Assembly (NCBI RefSeq): GCF_020085105.1
Contig: NC_058045.1
Location: 15,039,833-15,103,832 of the forward strand
From: Siniperca chuatsi
Taxonomy: Eukaryota; Chordata; Actinopteri; Centrarchiformes; Sinipercidae
DNA: 64,000 nucleotides
Reading direction: 5' to 3'
Both the position numbers and the translations under genes were made by a program. Of this stretch, positions 37,614-56,200 are shown piece by piece. The notes beneath the pieces were generated by a model. The model searched no databases, was not told the DNA's origin, and was given only the letters and a program-made list of their open reading frames with translations. Position 1 is the first letter of the stretch; the number at the start of each line of letters is the position of its first letter.

Positions 37614-38110
37614 TAAAGGTGGGGTATGCGATTCTGGAGAAATCCAATACCATGACAAATACCATGATATAGAGCGAACAACGACACAGTACGTAATATA
37701 GCTAACATTAGCTAGGTTGTGGGTTAGCAAACTGTCCCTAGAGTTTCTGCTGCCAGAGAGCACGAGACGATTTCCCAGAGCCAGCAAACCAGCTCCAGAC
37801 AGCGACACACACAACTCTCCTGCTACTATAGCAAACATCACAACAACAGCATAACTTGGCAAACTAGAATGTACGCTGAATGTTCGCGGGCAAGTCATTT
37901 AACATTACCTGACACACAAATCATGGCTGGAATAGTGTTGTGTGGCTCGGTCCGAGCGACTTTGTTTGTTCCCATTTACAGAGACAGGGCTGTGTACAAA
38001 CACCGGAGTTTTTTTCAGCGCACACACTGAACCGAAAGCTAGCGGACCCTGAGGAGATCAATTTTGACAAAAAGACGTGTATTGGATTAGAATCGCATAC
38101 CCCACCTTTA
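37614..38110. mobile_element. MITE with perfect 22 bp terminal inverted repeats
   Basis: Starts TAAAGGTGGGGTATGCGATT and ends with the exact inverse, 22 bases in all. The right end is followed by A, making TTTAA; the left is preceded by G. This fits a TTAA target with one mutation. It is 497 bp, non-coding, and begins about 30 bases after the LINE tail. Confidence 0.8.
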
Positions 38111-38740
38111 ATAGCATTAAATTAGAATACTGCATTGCTTTTTAGCAATTAGGAGCCCAAATCCTATGGCCAGTCAGGCAAACAATTAACCTGTTATGTT
38201 GTTGCCTATCAATGACCGGTGTCATTAATGTAGAAAACAAATAAAGAGATAGGGGCTGATGAGTGTCCTTTCAGTGAAACGAACCAAGTGGACTAACCTG
38301 ACATACCGTATTGAATGTATTTCTGACATCTGACACTTTTTATATCATTAACACACTTTTTGCTATTTTGGTAGTCTGTCCAATGTGAAGTTACTGTAAA
38401 CTAATTACTTTGCTGTGGCGAAGCGACCACTGTCTCTATTTTGATAGCCGTTTGTGCATAATACGCAACCTTTTACTATGAGCCGAGAAGTAGAAAACAG
38501 GTCAGTTTTAGCCCCACTTCCTTAACTATTAACGTTAAAATACCCTCTGCTGCCTGGTCTTTCAAGTGGACAGACTGTTGAACCAAACTCCATTCTAAAA
38601 GCATGTGTTTTATGGTAGGGCCATATTTTTTCACAGTAAAAACTTTAGTCACACCATCAGTAAGACTCTTTTCTGATTCGCTTTGATCTGCAGGCACAAT
38701 CGGCACACATGCCATTTACTCAGTAACATCATTAACTAAC
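38111..38740. other. Unassigned sequence downstream of the THAP exon
   Basis: Would be the intron or remainder of the THAP gene (minus strand). The frame at 38476-38715 has no recognisable domain. No second THAP-gene exon was found before the MITE and LINE. Confidence 0.4.
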
Positions 38741-38941
38741 CTGTGATGAAGTGTTTGCCACAGATGTGCACGTACTGAATGGCCGGGTCCCACAGTTGAC
38801 CATTTTCATCGTCTCTGTAGATGGCCTGATGCCACAGATCTTTTTACTGTCCTTCGCTCTTTGGGGGGGAAAAAGAAATTGTAAACAGGGTGTTTTTGTT
38901 TTGTTTGACGTGCAAAATGCGACGCAGCAGCTTTTAGGCAT
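38741..38941 (-). pseudogene. THAP zinc-finger first exon with a frameshift
   Basis: Minus-strand ATG at 38941 in a good Kozak context begins MPKSCCVAFCTSNKTKTP, the start of a THAP DNA-binding domain, and continues to PPQRAKDSKK. The rest of the domain (KDLWHQAIYRDD, then WDPAIQYVHICGKHFITG) is in the next frame, so one base seems to be lost in the A-run around KDSKK. The C2CH residues are present: Cys-x4-Cys at the start and CGKH at the end. A plausible GT donor (GTTAGT) follows at 38740. The exon lies head to head with chkb, about 440 bases between start codons. It could be a recent pseudogene, a sequencing error in a homopolymer, or the relic of a gene cut off by the neighbouring LINE and MITE. 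Confidence 0.6.
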
Positions 38942-39377
38942 GGTGTTAACAGTTTTTTCAATTGGCTCTTTACAGCGCTTGTTTTCACTCAATAGGGGGC
39001 GTGGTCGTTCTGAAGACAGGAAAGTGACGTTTGCCTGCTCTGATCTGACGTGTAAATTTACCATCCAGCAACGACCAATGAGCTTAGCATGTGAACGCGG
39101 AAATTAATTGTGATTGGACGTTGAATACGCCTGTTTGGAACAGTCCAAAGCACAGGTCGCTGCGCGTGCGTGGAAGTGAAACAGTCATCTGAATATATAC
39201 ATTAATAGTTGCTATCAATCGCCCCCCATGCGATTCAGACCGGCCAACCATGTTTGGCTCTTCCGGTTAAGTAGCTTTAACGTTACCGGAGAACTGCGTT
39301 TGTCAGCGAGTCCCTCCTGCCGTTTCAGACCGACATTTCACACCGGTCTTCCTTTACTTTTTGCCCGGAAACTCACG

Positions 39378-46098
<6,721 letters not shown>

Positions 46099-47347
46099 TT
46101 TCCACCATGTTAATCAGAATACAACGTCTCAGCTATCTGTCCTTCATCATTCTTCAAGCTCATGTTTCTCTGTTGAGTTTCTTTTTTCAGCTATGTGTTT
46201 ATTGAAACTGCAGTCCTATGCAGCACTGCTTATGGAATGTAGACATTTACATTTGAACACAGTGCAGGCATCATTTATTGAAGCACCTATCCCCATAGTG
46301 TGAAATTTTGTTAGAGCAGGTATAGCTCTGTAGCACTGAATGTTGTTGTATATCATTTAAGGGACTCAGTCAGTGTGATGTTCAGCTATTGTAATGGCCA
46401 ATGTGGTTTGCCAGAGAATTAATGTATTTTAATTTCAGACAGTAAATTTTAATGTAATAGTAATTTCAAAAGCATTGAAGGCTTTTGTATATCTGTTTTT
46501 AGTCATTCTACCTCATTTCTTTCTTCTCATGTTCATTCTGCATTGGGGTTCTTTTTTAAAGGTCCAGTAAAGTTAAGTTAAAAACTTACATACATTCAGC
46601 AAATTATTACACAAGGGCTATTTTATACACGTCAACAATACTGTTAATTATTGTTAAACCATTTGAACAGTTACAAAGTGTAAGGCATTTAAGTCAGTAA
46701 TATTGGATCTCTTAACTGTACATTTCTGCTGCACTTTTAACTGCCAGCCCGTATTTAAGTTAGCTTGTATTACCATCTGTCATCTACACCGTCTTATTTG
46801 TCATCTATGTATCATTCTATGCTGACAATATTATTCAGAGCTTTTTCTGTTCTTAGGTTTTGTTTTGTTTTTTGCCACAAATCATAACTTGGAATATCTA
46901 ACCTGTAATATTCTTACCTATGTAACTTAAATGTCTGTCTGGCACATGTATGCTCTAAATTAGATCCAACAATAATTGAAATCTGTGTTAGATCATGACT
47001 TTCCCTTTAGCTTATTTGAATGTGAAGTAGGGTTTTAACATTTCCTTTTTCCTTTTATGATTCTCCTGTTTTTTTAGACTGTCTCCTGTATTTGACTTAA
47101 TGTACTGACGTCAATTATGGTCTTGATATCCTTGTTTTACACATATGGCATCAGTTTATTCATGAGAAAAAGCTAGAAGCTTAACTGTGCCTCATTAACT
47201 ACCTGTAGCTGTTGTTTTTAAAGCATCATTGTCCCAGCACAGTAAATTATGTGAAGACTTCTCTGTATTATGTTGGTCTTCTTTGCACTACTAAAAATAT
47301 CATTCAAAAGCTAATAAACATATGTGCTTAGAACCTGTGTCAATAAA
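46099..47347 (+). other. chkb: chkb 3' UTR
   Basis: AT-rich sequence following the stop codon. An AATAAA at 47342-47347 is a likely 3' end, giving a UTR of about 1.2 kb; earlier ends cannot be excluded. Confidence 0.5.
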
Positions 47348-48020
47348 CCTGTTTTTCTTTTCATTAACTCTGTATCTGTCTTAAAATATATTTTAACAAA
47401 TGTATTGCTACATTTTGTGAAATACAAAGTTACTCATATTACTGTCACATAACTGCTACGTAACTCGAGTGCCCCATGATGACGTCTAGAGCAGAGTGAA
47501 GGAGACCATGTTTCATCCCAGAGGGTTGACTGTTGTCCCGCCTCCATGTGCCGAGAATAGACCAGTCAAAAAAAATGCACACTGCTCAAAGATTGAGGGA
47601 CACTTCTGAATCGACTAGATCTGTTGCAGAACAAAAAGGAAATCTGAAGTTGAAGATGTAGCCTTGCGTTGCACTGCGCTGTTTTCTTTAACATGCTGTT
47701 TATGCCTGCATGTTGTCTTAAATCTTTGCTCTTAGCTGATTAGCTATTTTTGCTATAAAAGTGCACATGACTGTGAGAACTGCAGCAGGGAAAAGGAGAC
47801 GAGCCGGTGGAACATGGACTAAACTGACTGGTCTGTCCTATTTTTCCATTGCAGTTGGAATTCAGTTGGAATGCTTGTCTTGCCTTATTTGAAGGCCTTA
47901 CAGTGCCATTCTGAATGTGTGAGAGGTGTGAGAGGTGTGAGAGGCATCTTTAGAATTTTAACAATCAAATAACATGGCACAGACAGTTATAACAGACTAA
48001 ACAACAACACTGTCAGTGAG
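47348..48020. other. Intergenic chkb-kelch spacer / kelch promoter region
   Basis: No coding sequence. Includes a short GTGAGAGGT tandem repeat at about 47917-47943. Confidence 0.4.
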
Positions 48021-51000
48021 ATGAATCCTCTCATGAGATGTTTTATGATACTCTTTGAGTGGATAAGCTTATGGCTGAAATATGGTCTTACAAGACTTTG
48101 GGGAGCTTTTCCAGTAGTCAGCAATTGGATAGCATCCCCAGGTATCACAGACAGAGGAACATGCAAAGCAGACTCAGAGGAGTGGAAAACCAATGAGGCA
48201 CTCCGTACATATCACCTTGGAGATGGAGATGAAACCATGGTTACAGTTCAAACCAGCACATGTGCATTCCATGTAAGTAAAAAAACAAAACAATGCTCCC
48301 AACCATACAGGTTAATCAAAAACTAACTGGAGGCCGCTGGAATTTTGGTTTAATAATTCATTTTTAAGGTGGACCTTGGGAGACTCTCAGAGTGCAGCGA
48401 GTACTTCCGAGCTTTGTCCCAGTCCAGAATGAGAGAGACCTCAGAGAGCCTCATCCACCTGGACCATGTGTCCTCCTCAGTCTTCTACAATCTCCTTGAG
48501 TTCGCCTTCTACAATAAATTTAAAGTCCCTCAGGAGGAGTTGGGCACACATATCCAGGTGTGCACACTTATATCTCCATGTCTATTTATCCCATTGGACA
48601 TCTCATGCTTTCCTTTGCAAATGTTGTGCTGTAATATGCTTCCTCCCTTTCTGACTCTGGAGGTCAGCAGCTATCTCCTGGCTGAGGCCTTCCTCTCAAA
48701 GTGCCTGTCAGTCCTGGCAGATGAACTCAGCCCAGGTAACAGTTTGTCCTACCTGAGTCTGGCTCAGGAGATCTGTTGTGTGGAGCTGAAGATGACTGTG
48801 TTCACCTACCTGAGTAGAAACCTGCTGGAGCTGCCTGACCTCATCAAGTATGCAACACTTAACTGTATAACTACATGACATGAAATCTTTGAACTGTACT
48901 CAGGATTTGCTACAAGGACTGAGTTTGCTACATGTTCTTGTCCCTAAAACTGATTCATACCTCAGGTGTCTGAACGATGAAGAGAAGGACATAGTTGTCC
49001 ACCTGAGGACACAAGGACACCAACGTCTCTGCAGCCTTAGGAAAGAGAACCTGACATCTTGGAATGATCCAGAAACAGAACGTGCCCGACATATCTTCAC
49101 CCTGAAAGGGTCAGAGGACAGTGGAGATTGGTATCCAGTTACAGAGCTTCCTTTCAGGGCTGATAAGTGGTGTTTCACTACAGTGGTCCTGTATAACTAC
49201 CTGTACATTATAGGAGGCTACCGGCAGCGTGTCAAGAGAGGCTGGGAGTTCAAGATGGCTTCCTTCAGGTATAATCCCTTTACTCATACATGGGTCACCA
49301 CAGCTCCTCTGCTTAAGGTGAGACAGTCTTCTAGCTTGTGAATCAAGCTGATGACCAGTCTGTCTTAGCCAAAATAAAACTTCTCTTGTCTTTCCTTCCT
49401 CAGTCATTTGTATAACACTAATGAAAACTGTCACCTCTGTTGCATCCACAGCACAGAAGGCACTTCAGTGCAGTGGCCTGTGAAGACTGCATTTACGCTG
49501 TGGGAGGCTGGTACTTAGACTCACTGGTGACTCCGGACTCCAGCACGGCTCTCTATACAGCCGTGGAACGCTATGATCCATGGGACGACGCATGGAGGTT
49601 TGTGTCCTCTTTGTCACTGTCTTCCAGCTGGTAGGTTTTAGGGATGACCCTGAGAAATTGTTATATTCTTTTCTAATTGATATATTTCCCTTTCAGATTC
49701 CTTCAATTATTTGTTGGTGTATTAGTGACTGAATAGAATCTCTGCCTTAGGTTTGTTTCCTCACTGCCGCTCACTGACTTCCAGTTCACCATGTCCTTGT
49801 CCCATGACGTGCCCCTTGCCACTAGCCTTGGACACTGTCTCTATGTGTTGGGGAGCATCCAGAGGACTGGAGAAAAACTGCTGCTGCAGTACAACACGGG
49901 GAAAGGTAAGGCACAACAGCATAGCCCTGTTTGGCAAGAGGAATGTGTTTTTTTTACAGCCCAGAAAACTTGTACTTACAGTTTACACAATTCCTTAACA
50001 TGCTAATCTGATTGTATGAAAAACTGTGCTTCTGTATTTTCTCTGTCTATTAGACTGCTGGTCTGAACTGCTTCCCACCCTTACCAGAGTAGATGCAGAC
50101 CTCCCTACTCTTTACTTCCTGGGTGCCACTGACAGGTTGCTTGTGATTGGTACAAACAACTCAGAGAATGTGGTGACATCATTCTGTGTGCAGTCAAAGA
50201 GATGGGGACAGGTAAGAATCTAACAAGAGACTGTGTTGTTAAAAAGAAACATCACTTCTTCCTCACATTTAGATATAGCTGAGTTATGTGTGACATCTTT
50301 CATATTCATGCCTAATATTTTTAAAGGAGCTGTATGCGACATTTACTGCCACTAAATGTCATACTAGACCACCAGCATCTCAGACCAAAATACATGGGTG
50401 CTATGGCCCACCAGACTCCATTGAGAAAAACAGTAATTTTACCTTGCAGATTATCGTAAAACACACTTCATTCAAACTAGACAGATACAAAATAAAACTC
50501 ACCAAAACAGTCTTTGTCAGTCTTTCCACTGTTCCAACAATCACCAACTCTGGTTTGATTGAAATAAATCCTTAATTTACCACGTTAGATGAGAAAAGAA
50601 ACAGCCGTTATATCGCTCTCCTCTAAGCCAACAGTTTCACAGGAAGGACCTCACATGCACTAACATGCACATGCGGCTGGACAGGCTACCAAAACAAAGA
50701 ACCGACAAGCTTGGATGACAACACACACAGAGGGCGTGTGACGTCATTCTCTGCGCAGGTTGCTGTTACTCCACTATATCTTTACATAGCAAATTGTTGT
50801 TTGCTGCTATATCAATGTTCAGTATCTCATATACAGAACCTTTAACTAAAGTCAAAATCTGTTTTATCCTTTTTTCTTTTTAGGCGCACAGGGCTGAGAA
50901 AGTGGCATTTGCAGGACAGGGGACAGTTGTAGGTGACCAGGTCCTGATGCCAAGTATAGAGCACAACACTGTTGCAAGGATGGATCTCCAAACTCTCTCC

Positions 51001-51066
51001 CTGAGAGTTCTTCCTCCTCTACCCATCTCCACCCGCTATGAAGCTATCTTTTATCTTAACTTTTAA
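48021..51066 (+). CDS. BTB-BACK-kelch protein (KLHL/KLHDC7-like), complete
   Basis: About 539 residues in eight exons: 48021-48272, 48369-48557, 48663-48847, 48966-49317, 49452-49597, 49751-49905, 50054-50211, 50884-51066; phases join throughout. A hydrophobic/aromatic N-terminus of about 40 residues comes first. A BTB-like fold follows (TCAFHVDLGRLSECSEYFRA, FYNLLEFAFYNKFKVP), then BACK (SYLSLAQEICCVELKMTVFT). Next come kelch blades with LYIIGGYRQ, CIYAVGGWYL, CLYVLGSIQ and LLVIGTNN; the later blades are degenerate, with the GG lost. Such proteins are usually substrate adaptors for CUL3 ubiquitin ligases. Its place between chkb and cpt1b suggests a relationship to human KLHDC7B, which lies in the same block, but I could not confirm this from the sequence and leave the symbol empty. 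The last intron carries a MITE. Confidence 0.85.
50321..50845. mobile_element. TTAA-flanked MITE in the last kelch intron
   Basis: Begins TTAAAGGAGCTGTATGCGAC and ends ATACAGAACCTTTAA. The termini are inverted copies over about 15 bases (TTAAAGG..CTGTAT), with TTAA at both outer ends. Part of its interior (about 50440-50560) also occurs at 62450-62572. Length 525 bp, non-coding. Confidence 0.75.
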
Positions 51067-53223
51067 TGTTATAGTTAGCTTCTTTGCTATACTGTACATA
51101 TTTTGTGATTGTTTTTGTGGCTGAATGTAATAGTGCTCAAGTCTTTCCCAAACATAAGGAGATAAACTCCCTGGGTGAATTATAAATTACAATTGCTTTG
51201 AACTACGATTCTCTTTGGACATTGGTACTTATTAGACTGTTGTGTACCTGTATATTCTGTATACATATAATTTCTGCTGTACAAAATCTCAATGGGATTT
51301 TTCTAGGTTAATAAAGATTATTTGTGAATAAGGATCTACGTACATAAGGTATCCTGAAATGTAAGACCCAGTCCATGACTGTTTGTCCAAAACAACATTT
51401 TGCTTTCTATCTTCTCTTGATAAACACCATTAGGTCCCATTTTCTAACCCTCTAATCGAAGCAAAGTCATGACGCTTGAATCTGCTGATAATAATCTGAA
51501 GGTTGTATGCTGTTATTCTTATCACACATATTTTTCATTATCACAGTTAAATACTGCTTGCACTCTCAGTCACTGAAAAGGAAATCACATTGCTGGTCAC
51601 ATTGCTCTCAGTTACTTCCTAACACAGCACTGCAGCAGATTCAGTTACATAGCAGAGACCTCAAGGCTCATTAGGCTCTGTCTATGTTTGGTGTCTTGTA
51701 ACAAAAAGAAGCATGTCATGGGTGAGAGAGGATGAGGTAGAGAGGGAGAGAGAGAGAGAGTGGTGTTGAGGAAGGGGGATAGAGAGAGGGTTGGAAAGCA
51801 CATGAAAAGACAGCTCTGATCTCACTACCTGAGGAAAGCCACATCAAGGGCACTAGAGTCACACAGCGCATACAAGCCTGAGTACAGAGGAATTTCACTG
51901 CCTCGCTGACACAAATCAAAGTCACAGCTTTGTTCTGCCTGAGTGGATTATACTGAATCTGTTCTAACAAAGGTAAAGTATTTGTAAGTCTTGTTCAGTT
52001 CTGCATGTAGTTGTGTTAGCTGCAGAGGTTTTTCTGGTTGATAGTAGTGTAAACTGTTTTAATTGCAGTACAGAGTATAACAGCTTATGGGGAAAATTCA
52101 AAATTATTGACATCTTTTAGTGTGTTGTTTTCCATGTGTTAAGCCTTGTATGTAAAAAACAATCAGGTGAAAATCATTGTGGGGAGGTTCAATGACACAG
52201 TCAAGTGCTGAAAAAATAAACGTTTCGTCTTTGTTCAGTTGTTTAGTAAAAATGAATGCTGACTGCTGGGTTTTCATCTGTTGGTTGTATTCTGTGTTTA
52301 TATTTTCATGCCCATCTGAGGTCTGCGCACATGCTCAGCCGGTGCACTGCTATATCTGGCCATTGAACTTTGTCCCACTTGGTGACTGTTCAGTCATATG
52401 ACATGGAAAAAGAAATCCTAGAACTGTCACCCTGACAATTACATGGAGTGGTTTGTGAACTCCAAATATTTTAATTTAGAATTTCACAAGGCTGTTGCAT
52501 TTAAAAGGCAATGACTGCACTCTTCCAACTTTATATTACATTTATCTTTTCATGCTGACATCTGAGAATCCCAGTGGCCTTCCCTATCACATCATGTGCA
52601 AACACCTCAGACAAACAGTGCAACTTTCCTTCAAATAGTGTCCCAGCTCTGAGTCAGATCTGTGAGAGTCTGTTACTCTTTATGAAAATGTTATGATTAG
52701 TAAAGTGAATATAATACCAAAGGATTCTATAACTGTGCATGGCTCAATGGAACTTTGGGTCTTTGCAGCAGATTTTTTCCCATGGGGAATTGATAGGAAT
52801 AAGAGTGTGCTATCTGATCTTTAAATAATACAAGATATGGAATATGGACATTGGGAGAATTAGCATCCAGAGCTGACACAAAAGCAAGATTATGACATAG
52901 ATGACATTAAAAGCATAGAAGACCTCAAATGACTTAAAAGTTGATTGACCTGAAAATAGACCTATTTATTTTTCATTTCAGAATCTAAAATTCTGAAATA
53001 CTTATTGACAATATAAACTTTACATTGAAACATATGGAGAAGGTAAACAGTTGTCAATATTTCAAATTGCAAAACAGTTTTCAGTATACTTTTTATCAGG
53101 ACCCACATCTCCCACTGAACTTTTTATTCTTTTTTAATATTTATATTATAGTCATTATTTCCAGTCAGAAACCTGATGACTCAAAAAGCCCCCCTTTGAT
53201 TTCCATGGTTGTATTATTCAGAG
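51067..53223. other. Intergenic region and probable cpt1b 5' UTR
   Basis: Kelch 3' UTR (an AATAAA near 51310), a GA-rich run at about 51722-51790, then a plausible non-coding first exon of cpt1b ending at 51972, before GTAAAG. The matching acceptor would be at about 53220, just before the cpt1b start codon. The non-coding exon is inferred from the splice-like words only. Confidence 0.4.
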
Positions 53224-56200
53224 ATGGCTGAGGCACATCAGGCGGTGGGCTTCCAGTTCACCGTGCGCCCAGATGGTTTGGACCTTAAACTGAGCCAAGA
53301 GGTCATCAAAAACATCTACCTGTCAGGAGTGACAGCATGGAAGAAGCGAGCCATTCAATTCAAGGTACAATAGCCAACACTTTAGATCTAGCTTTGGTTG
53401 TCAGTGTTGAAAAATGTGGAGTCAATCAGTAAGTTCACAAACAAGCTTTCAAGTATAGCATTTAAGATCTATAAAGGTATTTTCAATAGCTGTGCATTTT
53501 CTTTCACATTATCTAAACAGAACATAGATGATGAAGATTAATCCTGTGTTAATATTGAATCTTGTTGCTTTTTATTCACAGAATGGTGTATTGGCTGGAG
53601 TCTATCCTGCCAGTCCGTCCAGTTGGCTGATAGTTGTGATTGCAATAATGAGTTCCTTGTACATCCACATAGACCCATCTCTAGGAATGATTGACACAAT
53701 CAAGGAAAACCTACCACACAGGTCAGAAATCTGCTGCAGCTAGTATTATGTCTTTCCTTGTTGTGTTTCAGTTTTTAAGTATTCTACTGGACCTTTTTGT
53801 TTGCTTAGACGGACATTGCAGTAAGTCAGCTATCTAAAAACAAAGTTATTCTGCATTTTTCTTTTTGATTTCATATGTTACCCTATTGTTGACAAAAGCT
53901 TTTGTCTTTTCTGAGCAGAGACTACATGTCAGTGCAGTCTCGAGCGGTGCTGAGTGCCATCATGTTTGCCACTGGACTGTGGCTGTTCCTCATCTACCTC
54001 TTGAGATACATTCTCAAAGCTCTACTCTCCTACCATGGATGGATTTTTGAATCCCATGGAAAAATGAGCACGTCAACAAAAGTGTGGCTGGTGCGTTTGT
54101 CCTTCTGTCTTCACTCACTCTGTCTAAATCTTTAATTGTGCTACGTGTGCCATTAAATTGTCTGGATGCCCGTACACTGTCCATTTAATCTTCATGTCGC
54201 TCACTCAGTGCGGAGGCTATGGTTGATTCTCGTTAGAATCTGTTATAAAGGTTCATCTCGTATACTGTATGTGTATGATGTTGGGGTGTTGTTTGTTATC
54301 AGAGCCTTGTGAAGATGTTCTCTGGGCGCAGACCGCTGCTCTACAGTTTCCAGGCCTCCTTACCCAGGCTCCCTGTGCCCAGTGTGGATGATACAATTCA
54401 CAGGGTTTGTAATGATACAGCACTGACTTTCCATGACTGCAAACACACTACTGAATGTGGTCCATTAGTTTTTTTTAAATGAATGACATGGAAACACACT
54501 AAATGCATAATTTTTAACTATATGTGGGGTTTTGGTATTTTGGTTGAAAAAAACAAACTCTTGTGCACTTTGATAAGTTAGTTTGATAAGTTAGTTATGA
54601 AATTCTTCAAACATTTCAAGCTGTGGACTGGGAAAATACCTGACCTGCATGGGTAGAAGGTAGCCAGACTGGTAGATGGTAGTCAAGCATTGTCTAGATA
54701 TGTATGTCAGCTTCTAACCACACTTACAGAAACTCATATACCAGAACTATATTTCAATGTTATAAAGTGTAACCTGACATCTAAACATTAATATTTGTCA
54801 TGTTATCCCTTGATAATTTCAAACTGCCATTTATAACTTTTACACCTACATTTAAACCCATATCGCACATTAACTAAGCCTTTTTTTCTAACCACTACTG
54901 TTCTAGCTGCCTTCCTGTGCCCTGTGAAAGACACAATAGTACAGTAGTACATAGAAATCTGCCATGTCCCCTTAGATGCACATGTGCTGGATGTCTTTCT
55001 ATTAGCTGCTCTATTATATCTGCTGTGTTTCTACATATACTGCTCCTTTGTCCTGACAACACACACTATGTTTTTCCAACAGTACCTTGAGTCAGTCCTT
55101 CCTCTGCTAGACAGTGAACAGTACAACCAAATGGAGATTTTGGCCAATGACTTTAAAGATTCCAAAGCAGCCCAGCTGCAGAGATACCTAATCTTGAAAT
55201 CCTGGTGGGCAACAAATTATGTGAGTAGTGTTTACAAGTGATACAACACTGGAAATCAAATTCAATTGAGTTGTAATGTTATACAGTGTTAATAATCTTC
55301 TCTAGGTAAGTGACTGGTGGGAGGAGTACATCTACCTCAGGAGCAGGAGTCCTATCATGGTGAACAGTAACTTCTATATAATGGTAAGATAGACTTATTG
55401 GCTTGGTATAGCAGTGGAGTGCATTAGTAATGTTCTTTGTAAAATTATACCAATACAGAAATTATACATTAAAAGGCGGGAAAAGACTACATAACACTGA
55501 TATATTTTATGAGAAGTACTAAACAAACAAAAATTCCTTTAATTCTTGAAACTTGCCAGTAACCGAGATAATATTTTGAATAAATGTCTATTTTTGTGAG
55601 TTAATAGACTCACTCTGCTTTCTCTGTGTGGTGAATGTATTTATGCAAAGGACCTCTTGTACGTGACTCCAACACACCGACAGGCTGCACGGGCAGGGAA
55701 CGTGGTTCATGCCATGCTGCAGTACAGACGCAAGCTGGAACGTGGTGAACATGCCCCTGTAATGCTTGCCATGACTTTACTACCACTCTTCTCTAACCCT
55801 AGTCACCCAATTAGGTTGTAACCTACCCACTGTAAAACCATATATACTTCTTTTCCTATCTCTCATTCTTCTCATTTTCTACTCTTTGTCTTCTCTCTAG
55901 CCGAAGCATAAAAATTCAATTTTTCTGCTTCTTTAAATCTATTAATTTTCTTTCCCAACTAGGTTAAACTTAGTGATGATTTATTTTATTTCTTCTTATC
56001 AGCTGAGGGCTGTGGGGACCGTTCCTATGTGTTCCACTCAGATGGAGAGGATCTTTAACACCACCCGCATCCCTGGGATTGAAACAGGTAAGCAACTGCT
56101 TAGGTCTGCACAGTTTAAAGGGTAAAACAACACTCAGACGCATAGGGTAGACAGCTCCTGCTGTCCTGGGTTGAAACTTAAAATTTAAATACCTGCTTTG

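Noticed and set aside
38476-38715. Minus-strand frame after the THAP exon as its second exon
   Set aside because: No THAP-protein feature, and no acceptor in matching phase that I could support.
52940-52975. TGACCT...AGACCT upstream of cpt1b as a nuclear-receptor direct repeat
   Set aside because: Spacing is six bases and the second half is imperfect, so it is not a standard PPRE or RARE.
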